Part shown: piece after piece, positions 17,588 to 26,043 of the stretch
Position numbering within the stretch: position 1 is the stretch's first letter
Layout of the letters: every line of letters begins with the position of its first letter
From: Cupriavidus pinatubonensis
Lineage (GTDB): Bacteria; Pseudomonadota; Gammaproteobacteria; Burkholderiales; Burkholderiaceae
Direction of reading: 5' to 3'
Length of the DNA stretch: 64,000 nt
Assembly (NCBI RefSeq): GCF_019602855.1
Contig: NZ_CP080767.1
Coordinates: 248,001-312,000, forward strand
Notes under the pieces: generated by a model
The model's input: the letters and a program-made list of their open reading frames with translations, nothing else
The model's database searches: none
Told to the model about the DNA's origin: nothing
Translations under genes and position numbers: made by a program

Positions 17588-19036
17588 TCACGCAGCACGT
17601 ACCGCGCGCTGCCCATTCGCCAGGCTGTCAAAGAATTCCCATAACTGTGGCGCGTCTCCGGTCGCCACGTTGAAACGTATCCACGGCGAATCCGTCTCCT
17701 CCGGCTCGAAATAAGAACCTGGCGCCAGCCAGATGCCACGTTCCAGCGCCAGCGTAGCCAGCCGGTTGCCGGTCATGGGCGCGCCGTCATGCAGGACATC
17801 GCGCACACGTGCCCACGCGAACATTCCGCCTTCCGGCCGCAGCAGCACTTCCAGGCCGTGCGCTTCCATCTTCTCCGTCACGCAGTCCTGCTGCGCGCGC
17901 AGGCGCTCGGCCAGCGCTGCCACGTGCCGCCCGTAGTGGCCGCTCGTGAGCACCGAGTACACAAGCCGCTCCGTGACTTCCGAAGATGTCAGCCCGACCG
18001 CCATCTTGGTCCTCGCAAACGCCTTGGCCAGGTCCGCGCTGGCGGCGACGTAACCCACGCGCAGCGACGGCGTGATCGTCTTGGAAAACCCGTTGATGTA
18101 GACCACCTGCGACAGCCCGTCCATCGCGGCCAGCATCGGTGAGCCGGCCGGCGCAAGTTCGCGGTAGATGTCGTCTTCCACGACGAGCAGCCGGTGCTGC
18201 TCGGCAAGCTGCAGCACGCGGAACGCATTCATGCTGGTCAGGGTCGCGCCAGTGGGGTTCTGCAGCACGGTGTTGATGAAGAGTGCGCGCGGTGCGTGCG
18301 TGCGGATGGCGTCTTCGAGTGCATCGGTATCGAGCCCGGCCGCAGTGCGTGGCACGCCAATCACGCGTAGCCCGGCAAGTCGCAGGATCTGCAGCAGGTT
18401 GCAGTAGCACGGCGCCTCGACCAGCACCGTATCGCCGGCCCGCAGCAGCGTGCGCACCACGAGATCCAGCGCCTGCGTGGCACCCTGCGTCAGCACGACC
18501 TGTTGTGCCTGCGCAGGAATGCCGTACTGGCCCAGGCCCGTGGCGATATGCTCGCGCAGCGGCGCGTAGCCGTAGGGATGGCCATAGCCCGATACCTGCG
18601 CGGCCGGCACCCGCGCCGCGGCGCGCATGGCCTGGTGCAGGCCTTCCTCATTGAGCCAGTCGCCCGGCAGCCAGCCGGCGCCGGCCTTGATCGGCACCGA
18701 ATGATCGGCGAATACATCCGACAGCAGCCACGCCGCATTCAGACCGGGCGCCTCCCACTGGGGCGACCGCATGCCGCCGGCGGGCGCGTGGCGATGCGCG
18801 ACGGTGTAGCCGGAGCCCGGGCGGGCAGCGAGATAGCCGAGCGCCGTGAGGCGACCGTAGGCTTCCGCGACTGTAAAAGTGCTGACGCCATGCTGCTGCG
18901 CAAAGCGGCGTACCGAGGGCAGCGCAGAGCCCGCACGCAGTGCGCGGCGGTCCACCAGCGCGGCAATTCCTGCCACGATCTGTTCGGTGAGGGTCTCGCC
19001 GCCACGGCGGCTGCGGGTGAGGTCCAGGGTCAGCAT
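17588..19036 (-). CDS. MocR-type regulator (GntR wHTH fused to aminotransferase fold), beta-alanine locus
   Basis: A 482-aa MocR/PdxR-type protein. Residues ~10-70 form the GntR winged helix (LRAGSALPSVRRFAQQHGVSTFTVAEAYGRL). Residues ~110-470 form a fold-type I aminotransferase domain with the PLP lysine in INGFSKTITPSLRVGYVA. It is divergent from the omega-aminotransferase/dehydrogenase pair. CTGTAC-containing repeats in the 341-bp interval resemble known MocR-class sites, so it most likely activates beta-alanine catabolism using PLP adducts as signal. The effector is inferred. Confidence 0.9.
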   Translation of the reverse strand: MLTLDLTRSRRGGETLTEQIVAGIAALVDRRALRAGSALPSVRRFAQQHGVSTFTVAEAYGRLTALGYLAARPGSGYTVAHRHAPAGGMRSPQWEAPGLNAAWLLSDVFADHSVPIKAGAGWLPGDWLNEEGLHQAMRAAARVPAAQVSGYGHPYGYAPLREHIATGLGQYGIPAQAQQVVLTQGATQALDLVVRTLLRAGDTVLVEAPCYCNLLQILRLAGLRVIGVPRTAAGLDTDALEDAIRTHAPRALFINTVLQNPTGATLTSMNAFRVLQLAEQHRLLVVEDDIYRELAPAGSPMLAAMDGLSQVVYINGFSKTITPSLRVGYVAASADLAKAFARTKMAVGLTSSEVTERLVYSVLTSGHYGRHVAALAERLRAQQDCVTEKMEAHGLEVLLRPEGGMFAWARVRDVLHDGAPMTGNRLATLALERGIWLAPGSYFEPEETDSPWIRFNVATGDAPQLWEFFDSLANGQRAVRAA

Positions 19037-19060
19037 GGGGCACTTCAGGCAAGTTCTAAC

Positions 19061-19266
19061 CTGTACAGTTTAGCGGCTGCACGAGCTTGGCTGGCCTGTG
19101 CGTCTGCGCGGTCGCCGCAAATGACGCGGTGCAATGTGGGGCGCCGCACAGCATCGCATAGCCTGCGCTGTCAGACTGCCCGCGGATCGTTGCTGCACCG
19201 GCACAATCCTGTACGGTTTGGCTTGCCTAAACTGTACGGTAAGGCGAAGTTGTCCGGACTGTATAT
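19061..19266. promoter_or_regulatory. Repeated CTGTAC sites in the MocR / aminotransferase divergent promoter
   Basis: CTGTACAGTTTA (19061-19072) lies 25 bp from the MocR start. CTGTACGGTTT (19209-19219) and AAACTGTACGG (19229-19239) form an imperfect inverted pair, and ACTGTATA occurs at 19258-19265. They are the only obvious structure in the 341-bp intergenic region 19037-19377. Confidence 0.6.
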
Positions 19267-19377
19267 TTTGTCGTCCCGGCGCCGCCGGTAGAGTGGCCGA
19301 CATCCCTGCCGCTGCACACGTTTCGCCGTGACAGCGCGCGCCAACCCGAATCGCCCAGATTGCCCAGAGGAGGACGT

Positions 19378-20709
19378 ATGGACGCCGCGAAGACCGTGAT
19401 TCCCGATCTCGATGCCCTGTGGATGCCCTTTACCGCGAACCGCCAGTACAAGGCGGCGCCGCGCCTGCTGGCCTCGGCCAGCGGCATGTACTACACCACC
19501 CACGACGGACGCCAGATCCTCGACGGTTGCGCGGGCCTCTGGTGCGTAGCGGCCGGCCACTGCCGCAAGGAGATTGCCGAGGCCGTGGCCCGCCAGGCCG
19601 CCACGCTCGACTACGCGCCGCCGTTCCAGATGGGCCATCCGCTGTCGTTCGAAGCCGCCACCAAGGTGGCCGCGATCATGCCGCAGGGACTGGACCGCAT
19701 CTTCTTCACGAATTCCGGTTCGGAATCGGTGGACACCGCGCTGAAGATTGCGCTGGCCTACCACCGTGCGCGCGGCGAGGGCCAGCGCACCCGCTTCATC
19801 GGGCGCGAACGCGGTTACCACGGCGTGGGCTTTGGCGGCATGGCTGTCGGTGGCATCGGGCCGAACCGCAAGGCGTTCTCGGCCAACCTGATGCCGGGCA
19901 CCGACCATCTGCCGGCGACGCTGAATATCGCCGAAGCGGCGTTCTCCAAGGGTCAGCCGACATGGGGCGCGCACCTTGCCGACGAACTCGAGCGCATCGT
20001 CGCGCTGCATGATCCGTCCACGATTGCCGCCGTCATCGTGGAACCGCTGGCGGGCTCCGCCGGGGTGCTGGTGCCGCCGGTCGGCTACCTCGACAAGCTG
20101 CGCGAGATCACGACCAAGCACGGCATCCTGCTGATCTTCGACGAGGTCATCACGGCCTTTGGTCGCCTGGGTACCGCCACCGCGGCGGAACGCTTCAAGG
20201 TCACGCCGGACCTGATCACCATGGCCAAGGCCATCAACAACGCCGCCGTGCCGATGGGTGCCGTGGCCGTGCGCCGCGAAGTCCATGACACCGTGGTCAA
20301 CTCGGCCGCGCCGGGCGCGATCGAACTCGCGCATGGCTACACCTACTCGGGCCACCCGCTGGCCGCCGCCGCTGCCATCGCCACGCTGGACCTGTATCAG
20401 CGCGAGAACCTGTTCGGCCGTGCCGCGGAGCTGTCGCCGGTGTTCGAAGCGGCCGTTCACAGCGTACGCAGCGCGCCGCATGTGAAGGACATCCGCAACC
20501 TCGGCATGGTGGCCGGCATCGAGCTGGAGCCGCGTCCGGGCCAGCCCGGCGCACGCGCCTACGAAGCCTTCCTCAAATGCCTTGAGCGTGGCGTGCTGGT
20601 GCGCTACACCGGCGATATCCTCGCGTTCTCGCCGCCGCTGATCATCAGCGAGGCGCAGATTGCCGAGCTGTTCGATACGGTCAAGCAGGCCTTGCAGGAA
20701 GTGCAGTAA
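19378..20709 (+). CDS. Beta-alanine (omega-amino acid):pyruvate aminotransferase
   Basis: A 443-aa class III PLP aminotransferase that moves the amino group of beta-alanine to pyruvate, giving malonate semialdehyde and alanine. Motifs: [53 protein letters not shown] (PLP Asp) and the PLP lysine in [24 protein letters not shown] precedes the ATG at 19378; a TTG 18 bp upstream is ignored. It is followed after 14 bp by the semialdehyde dehydrogenase, which takes the product. The sequence fits the beta-alanine-specific subgroup; other omega-amines remain possible substrates. Confidence 0.92.
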   Translation: MDAAKTVIPDLDALWMPFTANRQYKAAPRLLASASGMYYTTHDGRQILDGCAGLWCVAAGHCRKEIAEAVARQAATLDYAPPFQMGHPLSFEAATKVAAIMPQGLDRIFFTNSGSESVDTALKIALAYHRARGEGQRTRFIGRERGYHGVGFGGMAVGGIGPNRKAFSANLMPGTDHLPATLNIAEAAFSKGQPTWGAHLADELERIVALHDPSTIAAVIVEPLAGSAGVLVPPVGYLDKLREITTKHGILLIFDEVITAFGRLGTATAAERFKVTPDLITMAKAINNAAVPMGAVAVRREVHDTVVNSAAPGAIELAHGYTYSGHPLAAAAAIATLDLYQRENLFGRAAELSPVFEAAVHSVRSAPHVKDIRNLGMVAGIELEPRPGQPGARAYEAFLKCLERGVLVRYTGDILAFSPPLIISEAQIAELFDTVKQALQEVQ

Positions 20710-20723
20710 AGAGGGATTCCAAA

Positions 20724-22241
20724 GTGAATATTGCTGAGAACCGGCAGATCGCCGAAATCCACCACTACATCGGTGGCACCGTCCGGCCAGGCGCGTCCGC
20801 GCGCTTTGCCGACGTCTTCAACCCGGCCACCGGTGAAGTGGCCGCACGCGTGGCGCTGGGCACTGCGCAAGAAGTGTCCGACGCCGTCGCCGCCGCGAAG
20901 GCAGCGTTCCCGGCATGGGCCGACACGCCGCCGCTGCGCCGCGCGCGCATCCTGTTCAAGTTCAAGGAGTTGCTGGACAAGCATCACGACGACCTTGCTG
21001 CGCTGATCACGCGTGAACACGGCAAGGTGTTCAGCGATGCAAAAGGCGAAGTCACGCGCGGCGTGGAGATCGTCGAGTTCGCCTGTGGCATCCCTAACCT
21101 GCTCAAGACCGATTTCACCGACAACGTCGGCGGCGGTATCGACAACTGGAACCTGCGCCAGCCGCTGGGCGTGGTGGCCGGCATCACGCCGTTCAACTTC
21201 CCGGTGATGGTGCCGATGTGGATGTTCCCGGTGGCGCTAGCATGCGGCAACACGTTCGTGCTGAAGCCGAGCGAACGTGATCCGTCGCCGAGCCTGTTGA
21301 TCGCCGATCTGCTGAAGCAGGCAGGCTTGCCGGATGGCGTGTTCAACGTCGTTCAAGGCGACAAGGTCGCGGTCGATGCGCTGCTCGCGAATCCGGACGT
21401 GCAGGCGCTGTCGTTCGTGGGATCGACGCCGATTGCCGAGTACATCCACACGGAAGGCACGAAGCACGGCAAGCGCGTGCAGGCGCTCGGCGGTGCGAAG
21501 AACCATCTCGTGGTGATGCCCGACGCGGACCTGGACCAGGCCGTCGATGCGCTGATCGGCGCAGGCTACGGTTCGGCTGGCGAGCGCTGCATGGCGATCT
21601 CGGTAGCGGTAGCCGTGGGCGACGTCGCCGACAAGCTCGTGCCGCGCCTGGCCGAGCGCGCCGCCGCGCTGAAGATCCGCAATGGCATGGAAGCCGACGC
21701 CGAAATGGGACCGCTGGTGACCGGCGCGCACAAGGCGAAGGTCGAAGGCTATATCGCCAAGGGCGTGGAAGAAGGCGCGACGCTGGTGACCGATGGCCGC
21801 GGCCACAAGGTCGAAGGCCACGAGAACGGCTTCTATGTCGGCGGCACGCTGTTCGACCATGTCACGCCGGACATGACGATCTACAAGGAAGAGATCTTCG
21901 GGCCGGTGCTGTCGGTCGTGCGTGTGCATGACTTTGCCGAGGCGGTGGCGCTGATCAATGCACATGAGTATGGCAACGGCGTGTCTTGCTACACCAGCGA
22001 CGGTGGTATTGCGCGTGCTTTTGCGCGGCAGATTCAGATTGGTATGGTCGGAATCAATGTTCCTATCCCAGTGCCGATGGCCTGGCATTCGTTTGGTGGC
22101 TGGAAGCGTTCGCTGTTTGGCGATCATCATGCGTATGGTGAAGAAGGCGTGCGCTTCTACACGCGCTACAAGAGTGTGATGCAGCGGTGGCCGGATTCGA
22201 TTGGGAAGGGGGCGGAGTTTATGATGCCGGTGGCGAAGTAA
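20724..22241 (+). CDS. mmsA: CoA-acylating methylmalonate/malonate-semialdehyde dehydrogenase
   Basis: A 505-aa aldehyde dehydrogenase of the MmsA type, oxidising malonate (or methylmalonate) semialdehyde with CoA and NAD+ to acetyl-CoA (propionyl-CoA) and CO2. The catalytic cysteine sits in [16 protein letters not shown]; the substrate/cofactor signatures [18 protein letters not shown] and [21 protein letters not shown] are characteristic. It starts with GTG at 20724, preceded by AGAGGG. It forms a two-gene operon with the aminotransferase, completing beta-alanine breakdown to acetyl-CoA. Confidence 0.94.
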   Translation: MNIAENRQIAEIHHYIGGTVRPGASARFADVFNPATGEVAARVALGTAQEVSDAVAAAKAAFPAWADTPPLRRARILFKFKELLDKHHDDLAALITREHGKVFSDAKGEVTRGVEIVEFACGIPNLLKTDFTDNVGGGIDNWNLRQPLGVVAGITPFNFPVMVPMWMFPVALACGNTFVLKPSERDPSPSLLIADLLKQAGLPDGVFNVVQGDKVAVDALLANPDVQALSFVGSTPIAEYIHTEGTKHGKRVQALGGAKNHLVVMPDADLDQAVDALIGAGYGSAGERCMAISVAVAVGDVADKLVPRLAERAAALKIRNGMEADAEMGPLVTGAHKAKVEGYIAKGVEEGATLVTDGRGHKVEGHENGFYVGGTLFDHVTPDMTIYKEEIFGPVLSVVRVHDFAEAVALINAHEYGNGVSCYTSDGGIARAFARQIQIGMVGINVPIPVPMAWHSFGGWKRSLFGDHHAYGEEGVRFYTRYKSVMQRWPDSIGKGAEFMMPVAK

Positions 22242-22286
22242 AGGGCGGGCCGGTAATGGCGGTGTTGTCGTTCTTGGCAGGCGCCG

Positions 22287-22340
22287 CTGTTTCGCCGGCG
22301 TAGCCGGCGAGTCACTTTTTGGCCGGGCGACAAAAAGTAA
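22287..22340 (+). repeat. Hairpin repeat, copy A
   Basis: A 24-bp segment (22287-22310) is an exact inverted match of 25872-25895. It is followed by a hairpin with arms ACTTTTTG / CAAAAAGT around a GCCGGGCGA loop. The second copy has a different but still paired stem, so the structure, not the sequence, is conserved. Confidence 0.75.
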
Positions 22341-22565
22341 CCAAAAAACGCGTGTCTGGGCAGACGGCCATCAACGATGCGCTTCTATGGTTCGAGCGGC
22401 TTTGGTCTCGCGATGCCTGGGTGCTCGTTCAGGCCTGCTCACGCTATGTGAGTCAGAACCTGTGCCTGGCGCGGCACGACTTTTGAACGATCCCCAAGTT
22501 GGACTCGGGTACAGCGTTTCAACACGGTCAGTGGTGGGACGCCTTCGGCTGCGCTGCGCGCACGT

Positions 22566-22573
22566 CGTCGTCT
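22566..22573. repeat. IS256 target-site duplication, left
   Basis: CGTCGTCT immediately outside the left inverted repeat; the same 8 bp recur at 25487-25494. Confidence 0.9.
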
Positions 22574-22602
22574 GGGCCTGTCAGAAATTTTGTGTTTAGG
22601 GC
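22574..22602 (+). repeat. IS256 left inverted repeat
   Basis: 29-bp terminal repeat matching the reverse complement of 25458-25486 with several mismatches, all in the outer and middle parts; TGTCAG and GTGT are conserved. Confidence 0.88.
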
Positions 22603-23716
22603 ATAACATGTCACCAAGGAGCATGTATGCCACGCAAAACCAAGACGAGCCAAGCCGCTGACCGCGAGCTGCCGACCATTCCCGAGGACCTGATCGCGCA
22701 TTTCGTCAAGGGTCCGATGACCGCTGAGGCGGTCCAGGACGCCTCGATGGCGTTCAAGAAGGCCCTGATCGAGCGCGCCCTGGGCGCTGAACTGGGCCAT
22801 CATCTAGGCTACCCGGCTGGTGCTGAGCGCCCAGCCGGCACGGCCAATCAGCGCAATGGCAAGAGCGCCAAGACGGTCTTGACCGATGACGGCCCACTGC
22901 GGGTGGATATCCCACGCGACCGCGATGGCAGCTTCGATCCGATCCTGATTCCCAAACACGAGCGGCGCTTTACCGGGTTCGACGACAAGATCATCGCCAT
23001 GTACGCCCGCGGCATGACCGTGCGCGAGATCCAGGCGTTTCTGGCCGAGCAGTACGGCACCGAAGTGTCGCCCGAGTTCATCAGTTCGGTGACCGACGCA
23101 GTCATGGATGAGGTAATCACCTGGCAGTCGCGCCCGCTGGAGGTGATGTACCCAGTGGTGTTCTTCGACGCGCTGCGGGTCAAGATGCGCGAGGACGGCG
23201 TGGTGCGCAACAAGGCTGTCTACCTGGCCTTGGGCGTGCTGCCAGATGGCACGCGCGACATCCTGGGCCTGTGGATCGAGACTACCGAAGGCGCCAAGTT
23301 CTGGATGAAGGTGTTCAACGACCTGAAGACCCGCGGCACGCAGGACATCCTGATCGCGGTCACCGATGGGCTCAGAGGCATGGAGCAGGCATTGAATGCG
23401 GTGTTCCCGAATACGACGCTGCAGACCTGCATCGTGCATCTGATCCGCAACAGCCTCGAGTACGCCAGCTGGAAGGAACGCCGGGCCGTGGCGGCAGCGC
23501 TCAAGCCCGTGTACACGGCACCTACTGTCGAAGCTGCGCTAGCCGAGTTGTCAGCCTTCGAGCAAGGGGAATGGGGTCAACGGTACGCACCCATCGGCGC
23601 ATCCTGGCGGCGCGCCTGGGATCAGGTGATTCCGTTCTTTGCGTTCCCGCCGGCAATCCGCAAGATCGTCTACACGACGGATGAAGTTGACAAGCCCGCG
23701 GTGCTCTCTCACTCGT

Positions 23717-24958
23717 TCATGGCGTCCGTATTGGTGGCCACGGAGCGCGTACCGCACCTGTCTGCGGTCGCGCTTGTTTCCAGCGTGAGAACAGGCGTTG
23801 GTAAGCCTGCTCGGCTTGCTCTCCGACTGCACGCTCCAGATCCCGGACGGACTTCAGATTGTAGGCGGCGGCTGCTCCCTTGCGGCTACCGCGACGCGCA
23901 GAAGGCATGCCCGCCTGCAGTTCCAGCTCACGGGTCTTTCGCGCAGTCAGCGCCGGGCGATCCCAGGCGAAGCATTGGTTACGCGTGAGGACGTGCCAGA
24001 CGATGATCGCCAGCTTGCGTGCCGTGGCAACAGCGGCGATCTGCTGACCGCGATGATCGCGGATACGTAGGAAGAAGGCTCGGACGGGGCCGGCCGTTTG
24101 CGCTGCGGCCCAAGCAGCCTCGACCAGCATGGCACGCGCATAGGAACGTCCGCGCTTGCTGATGTGTCCGTGTTTTGCTGGTTGCAAGCCGGATTGGTAG
24201 ACCGACGGATTGAGGCCAAAGTAGCTGACCAATTTCTCCGGCGAGCGAAAGCGGGCGATATCGCCGATGGCGGAGAGCAACCCGATCGCCACTGTGGTGT
24301 TGACGCCGGTGATAGTCAGGAGCTTGCGTAGCCTGTCGTCCTGAATAGCGGATTGGGCCAGGACGCGGTCAATCTCCTGCAGATTCTCTGCCAGCCGGTC
24401 CAGCTCATGCAACCGCTGGTCGATCCCGATACGTTCGTCCGTGGGTAGCGGCTGCAGACTCAGCCACGCCCGCCCTTTCTTGCCAAACAGGTCTGTCGCG
24501 GGACACCGCTCGATGAGATGCGCGGCAAGGACAGCGTGAACCTCATTCTTGAGGCGCGTCCTCTGTCGGACGATCTGGGCGCGGCGCGACACCTGCCGCC
24601 GCATCGCTTGCGTGGCCTCGTCTGGAATCCAGACCTCGGGCAGGAAGCCACTCGCATAGAGTTGCGCAAGAATGGCCGCATCGATCTTATCCGTCTTCAC
24701 GCGGGCTTCCGCAATTAGACGGACTTGCAGCGGGTTGGCGACGATCACTCTGCCAACATGACTAGTCAGCACATTTGCAATGGCGATCGTATTGCCGGTC
24801 GCCTCGAGTACTACGTGGTCGTCGGGCTTTAGTTTGGCGGCAAAGCGTTCGAGCTCGTCGCGTCGCAGTCCGACGCGACCCCCGGCGCGTAGCAGGCCAT
24901 TCTCCAGATAGGCGATCTCGGCAACGGATCGCGATACATCCAGTCCTATCACTCGCAT
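23717..24958 (-). CDS. IS110-family transposase (DEDD RuvC-like plus serine Tnp domain)
   Basis: A 413-aa recombinase. The N-terminal RuvC-like domain has Asp7 (IGLDVS), Glu52 (VVLEATGNT) and Asp90/Asp93 (VKTDKIDAAIL), the DEDD set. The C-terminal transposase_20 domain has LLTITGVNTTVAIGLLSAIGD and SYFGLNPSVYQSG, containing the conserved serine region, and HGHISKRG. The start at 24958 (MRVIGLDVS) is backed by GGGAGAC upstream; the longer frame to 25012 is rejected. The gene appears intact, so the element may be active. Confidence 0.93.
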   Translation of the reverse strand: MRVIGLDVSRSVAEIAYLENGLLRAGGRVGLRRDELERFAAKLKPDDHVVLEATGNTIAIANVLTSHVGRVIVANPLQVRLIAEARVKTDKIDAAILAQLYASGFLPEVWIPDEATQAMRRQVSRRAQIVRQRTRLKNEVHAVLAAHLIERCPATDLFGKKGRAWLSLQPLPTDERIGIDQRLHELDRLAENLQEIDRVLAQSAIQDDRLRKLLTITGVNTTVAIGLLSAIGDIARFRSPEKLVSYFGLNPSVYQSGLQPAKHGHISKRGRSYARAMLVEAAWAAAQTAGPVRAFFLRIRDHRGQQIAAVATARKLAIIVWHVLTRNQCFAWDRPALTARKTRELELQAGMPSARRGSRKGAAAAYNLKSVRDLERAVGEQAEQAYQRLFSRWKQARPQTGAVRAPWPPIRTP

Positions 24959-25206
24959 TGGCGTCTCCCATGGGAAACATCGCAAATGGGAGCCGGTGGG
25001 ACAGCACGACAACTACGGATTCGCGCTCGCAGCGCAACCGGGCGGGTCGCAGGGGCGGCCAACTACTAACACGAGCTCGCAGCTCAACGTATATGAACGG
25101 CCTGCCCACCCGAAGTGCTCCCCGGTGCCCCTGTCCCGGATGGTCGAACCATACACCAAGTTACTCGGTGAGGAGGAGGGGCACCGGTTCCTATCATGCC
25201 GGTTAC
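24959..25206 (-). ncRNA. Candidate IS110 bridge-RNA region
   Basis: A non-coding stretch between the transposase start and the element end, on the side where IS110-group elements encode the structured RNA that pairs with donor and target DNA. A CACGAC segment at 25005-25010 matches the target left of the insertion including the AC core, but six bases may be chance. No structure was computed. Confidence 0.45.
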
Positions 25207-25457
25207 CAACGCCATTGAGAGTATCAATGCCCAATTGCGCAAGATCATCAAGACGCGAGGTCACTTCCCCAGCGACGAGGCGGCAACCAAACTGCTCTGG
25301 CTGGCGCTGCGCAACATCACCGGCAAGTGGGGAAGCTCCACCCATGACTGGAAGGCGGCGATGAACCAGTTTGCGATCCTCTACGAGGAGCGCTTCACCC
25401 ATCCGCATCGTTGAGATAATGCTGGCTCACCGCTCAATCGACGGTGAGCCTTTAACT

Positions 25458-25486
25458 GCCCTGCACACAAAAAAACTGACAACCCC
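25458..25486 (-). repeat. IS256 right inverted repeat
   Basis: 29-bp repeat pairing with 22574-22602; it begins 43 bp after the transposase stop and ends exactly at the right target duplication. Confidence 0.88.
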
Positions 25487-25494
25487 CGTCGTCT
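25487..25494. repeat. IS256 target-site duplication, right
   Basis: CGTCGTCT, identical to 22566-22573. Confidence 0.9.
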
Positions 25495-26043
25495 GGACGC
25501 AAGCTCATCAGCGTCGCTGGCGCACGAGGTCCGTTTTCTTCTACCTCTCTCTACTTCGCGCATCAATGCGCAGGCCTCGTCACCGCGGCGTGGTTGGCCC
25601 TGGGCTCACGCGCTCAGACTAGAGCTCAGCGCGTAGCGCAGCCGAGGGCGATCACACGATATCGCTTGCAGCAGGGTCCACGGACAGTTTCGGGGCTCGT
25701 TCAATCAGCGCTGTATTCCCACCCACGGTGGTGCCCCACGCGGCAGGCAGCGTGAAAAAACCTCTGAAGCTCATACCCGTACAACACCCCAAGCTCCCTA
25801 CGATAAATATTCGCCCGTTAGGGCAAGCCTGACGCGCTTTTGCCTCCTTTTGTCGCTCGGACAAAAGGAGGTCGCCGGCTACGCCGGCGAAACAGCAGAG
25901 CATGCCAAGCACGATAACCCAACCCCGACCAGCAGACTCCGTCAAATAGTGACCCGACGCGCACCCCCAAAAGAGTAAACTCCGACCCTTTCCAGAAAAG
26001 CCGAATCCCCTCCACAAGACGGGCATTCGCAGGAGTTGCTCCG
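25495..26043 (+). other. Intergenic region right of the IS256 element
   Basis: About 550 bp without a credible gene. It continues the pre-insertion host sequence, holds hairpin repeat copy B (25843-25895) and ends in the promoter and leader of the amino acid permease, with GCAGGAGTTGCTCCG before its ATG. Confidence 0.5.
25843..25895 (-). repeat. Hairpin repeat, copy B
   Basis: A perfect 12-bp stem CCTCCTTTTGTC / GACAAAAGGAGG with loop GCTCG (25843-25871), then 24 bp (25872-25895) exactly matching copy A in inverse orientation. Relative to copy A the stem bases change on both arms. Confidence 0.78.

Larger units (their letters stand above)
22242..22573 (+). other. Intergenic region left of the IS256 element
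   Basis: The interval holds the first copy of the hairpin repeat (22287-22340) and about 230 bp of unremarkable high-GC sequence that I cannot assign to a gene. It ends at the IS256 target duplication. A 70-codon ORF from 22387 has no ribosome site or family feature. Confidence 0.5.
23679..25206 (-). mobile_element. IS110-family insertion sequence nested in IS256
   Basis: The boundaries come from reconstructing the IS256 reading frame: host sequence reads TACACGAC up to 23678 and resumes CCAACGCC from 25207. The dinucleotide AC occurs at both junctions (23677-23678 and 25205-25206), matching the shared core dinucleotide left by IS110 recombination, with no longer target duplication or terminal inverted repeats. 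The transposase reads leftward. About 248 bp of non-coding DNA lie upstream of it (24959-25206), the place where IS110-type elements encode their bridge RNA. Confidence 0.87.
22627..25414 (+). pseudogene. IS256-family (mutator) transposase, split by IS110 insertion
   Basis: The 5' part (22627-23678, 350 codons plus 2 bases) has the transposase_mut domain with catalytic Asp181 (FFDALRVKM) and Asp247 (AVTDGLRGM). The 3' part (25207-25414) resumes at TNAIESIN, which carries the catalytic Glu, and ends KAAMNQFAILYEERFTHPHR. Removing 23679-25206 restores one continuous 419-codon frame with no stop, so the only lesion is the insertion and it appears recent. In the present state the 5' frame runs on into IS110 DNA to a stop at 23988 and lacks the Glu, so it should be inactive unless the nested element excises precisely. 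Confidence 0.93.
22574..25486 (+). mobile_element. IS256-family insertion sequence, interrupted by a nested IS110 element
   Basis: Left terminal repeat 22574-22602 and right terminal repeat 25458-25486 are 29 bp long and agree at most positions (GGG-x2-TGTCAG-x3-TTTTGTGT...AGGGC). They are flanked by an 8-bp direct duplication, typical of this family. Subtracting the 1,528-bp nested element leaves about 1,385 bp, the normal IS256 size. The element sits in non-coding DNA between mmsA and an amino acid permease. Confidence 0.93.

Noticed and set aside
22242-26043. A composite transposon carrying cargo
   Set aside because: Only one IS256 copy is present; the DNA inside it is the nested IS110 element and nothing else.
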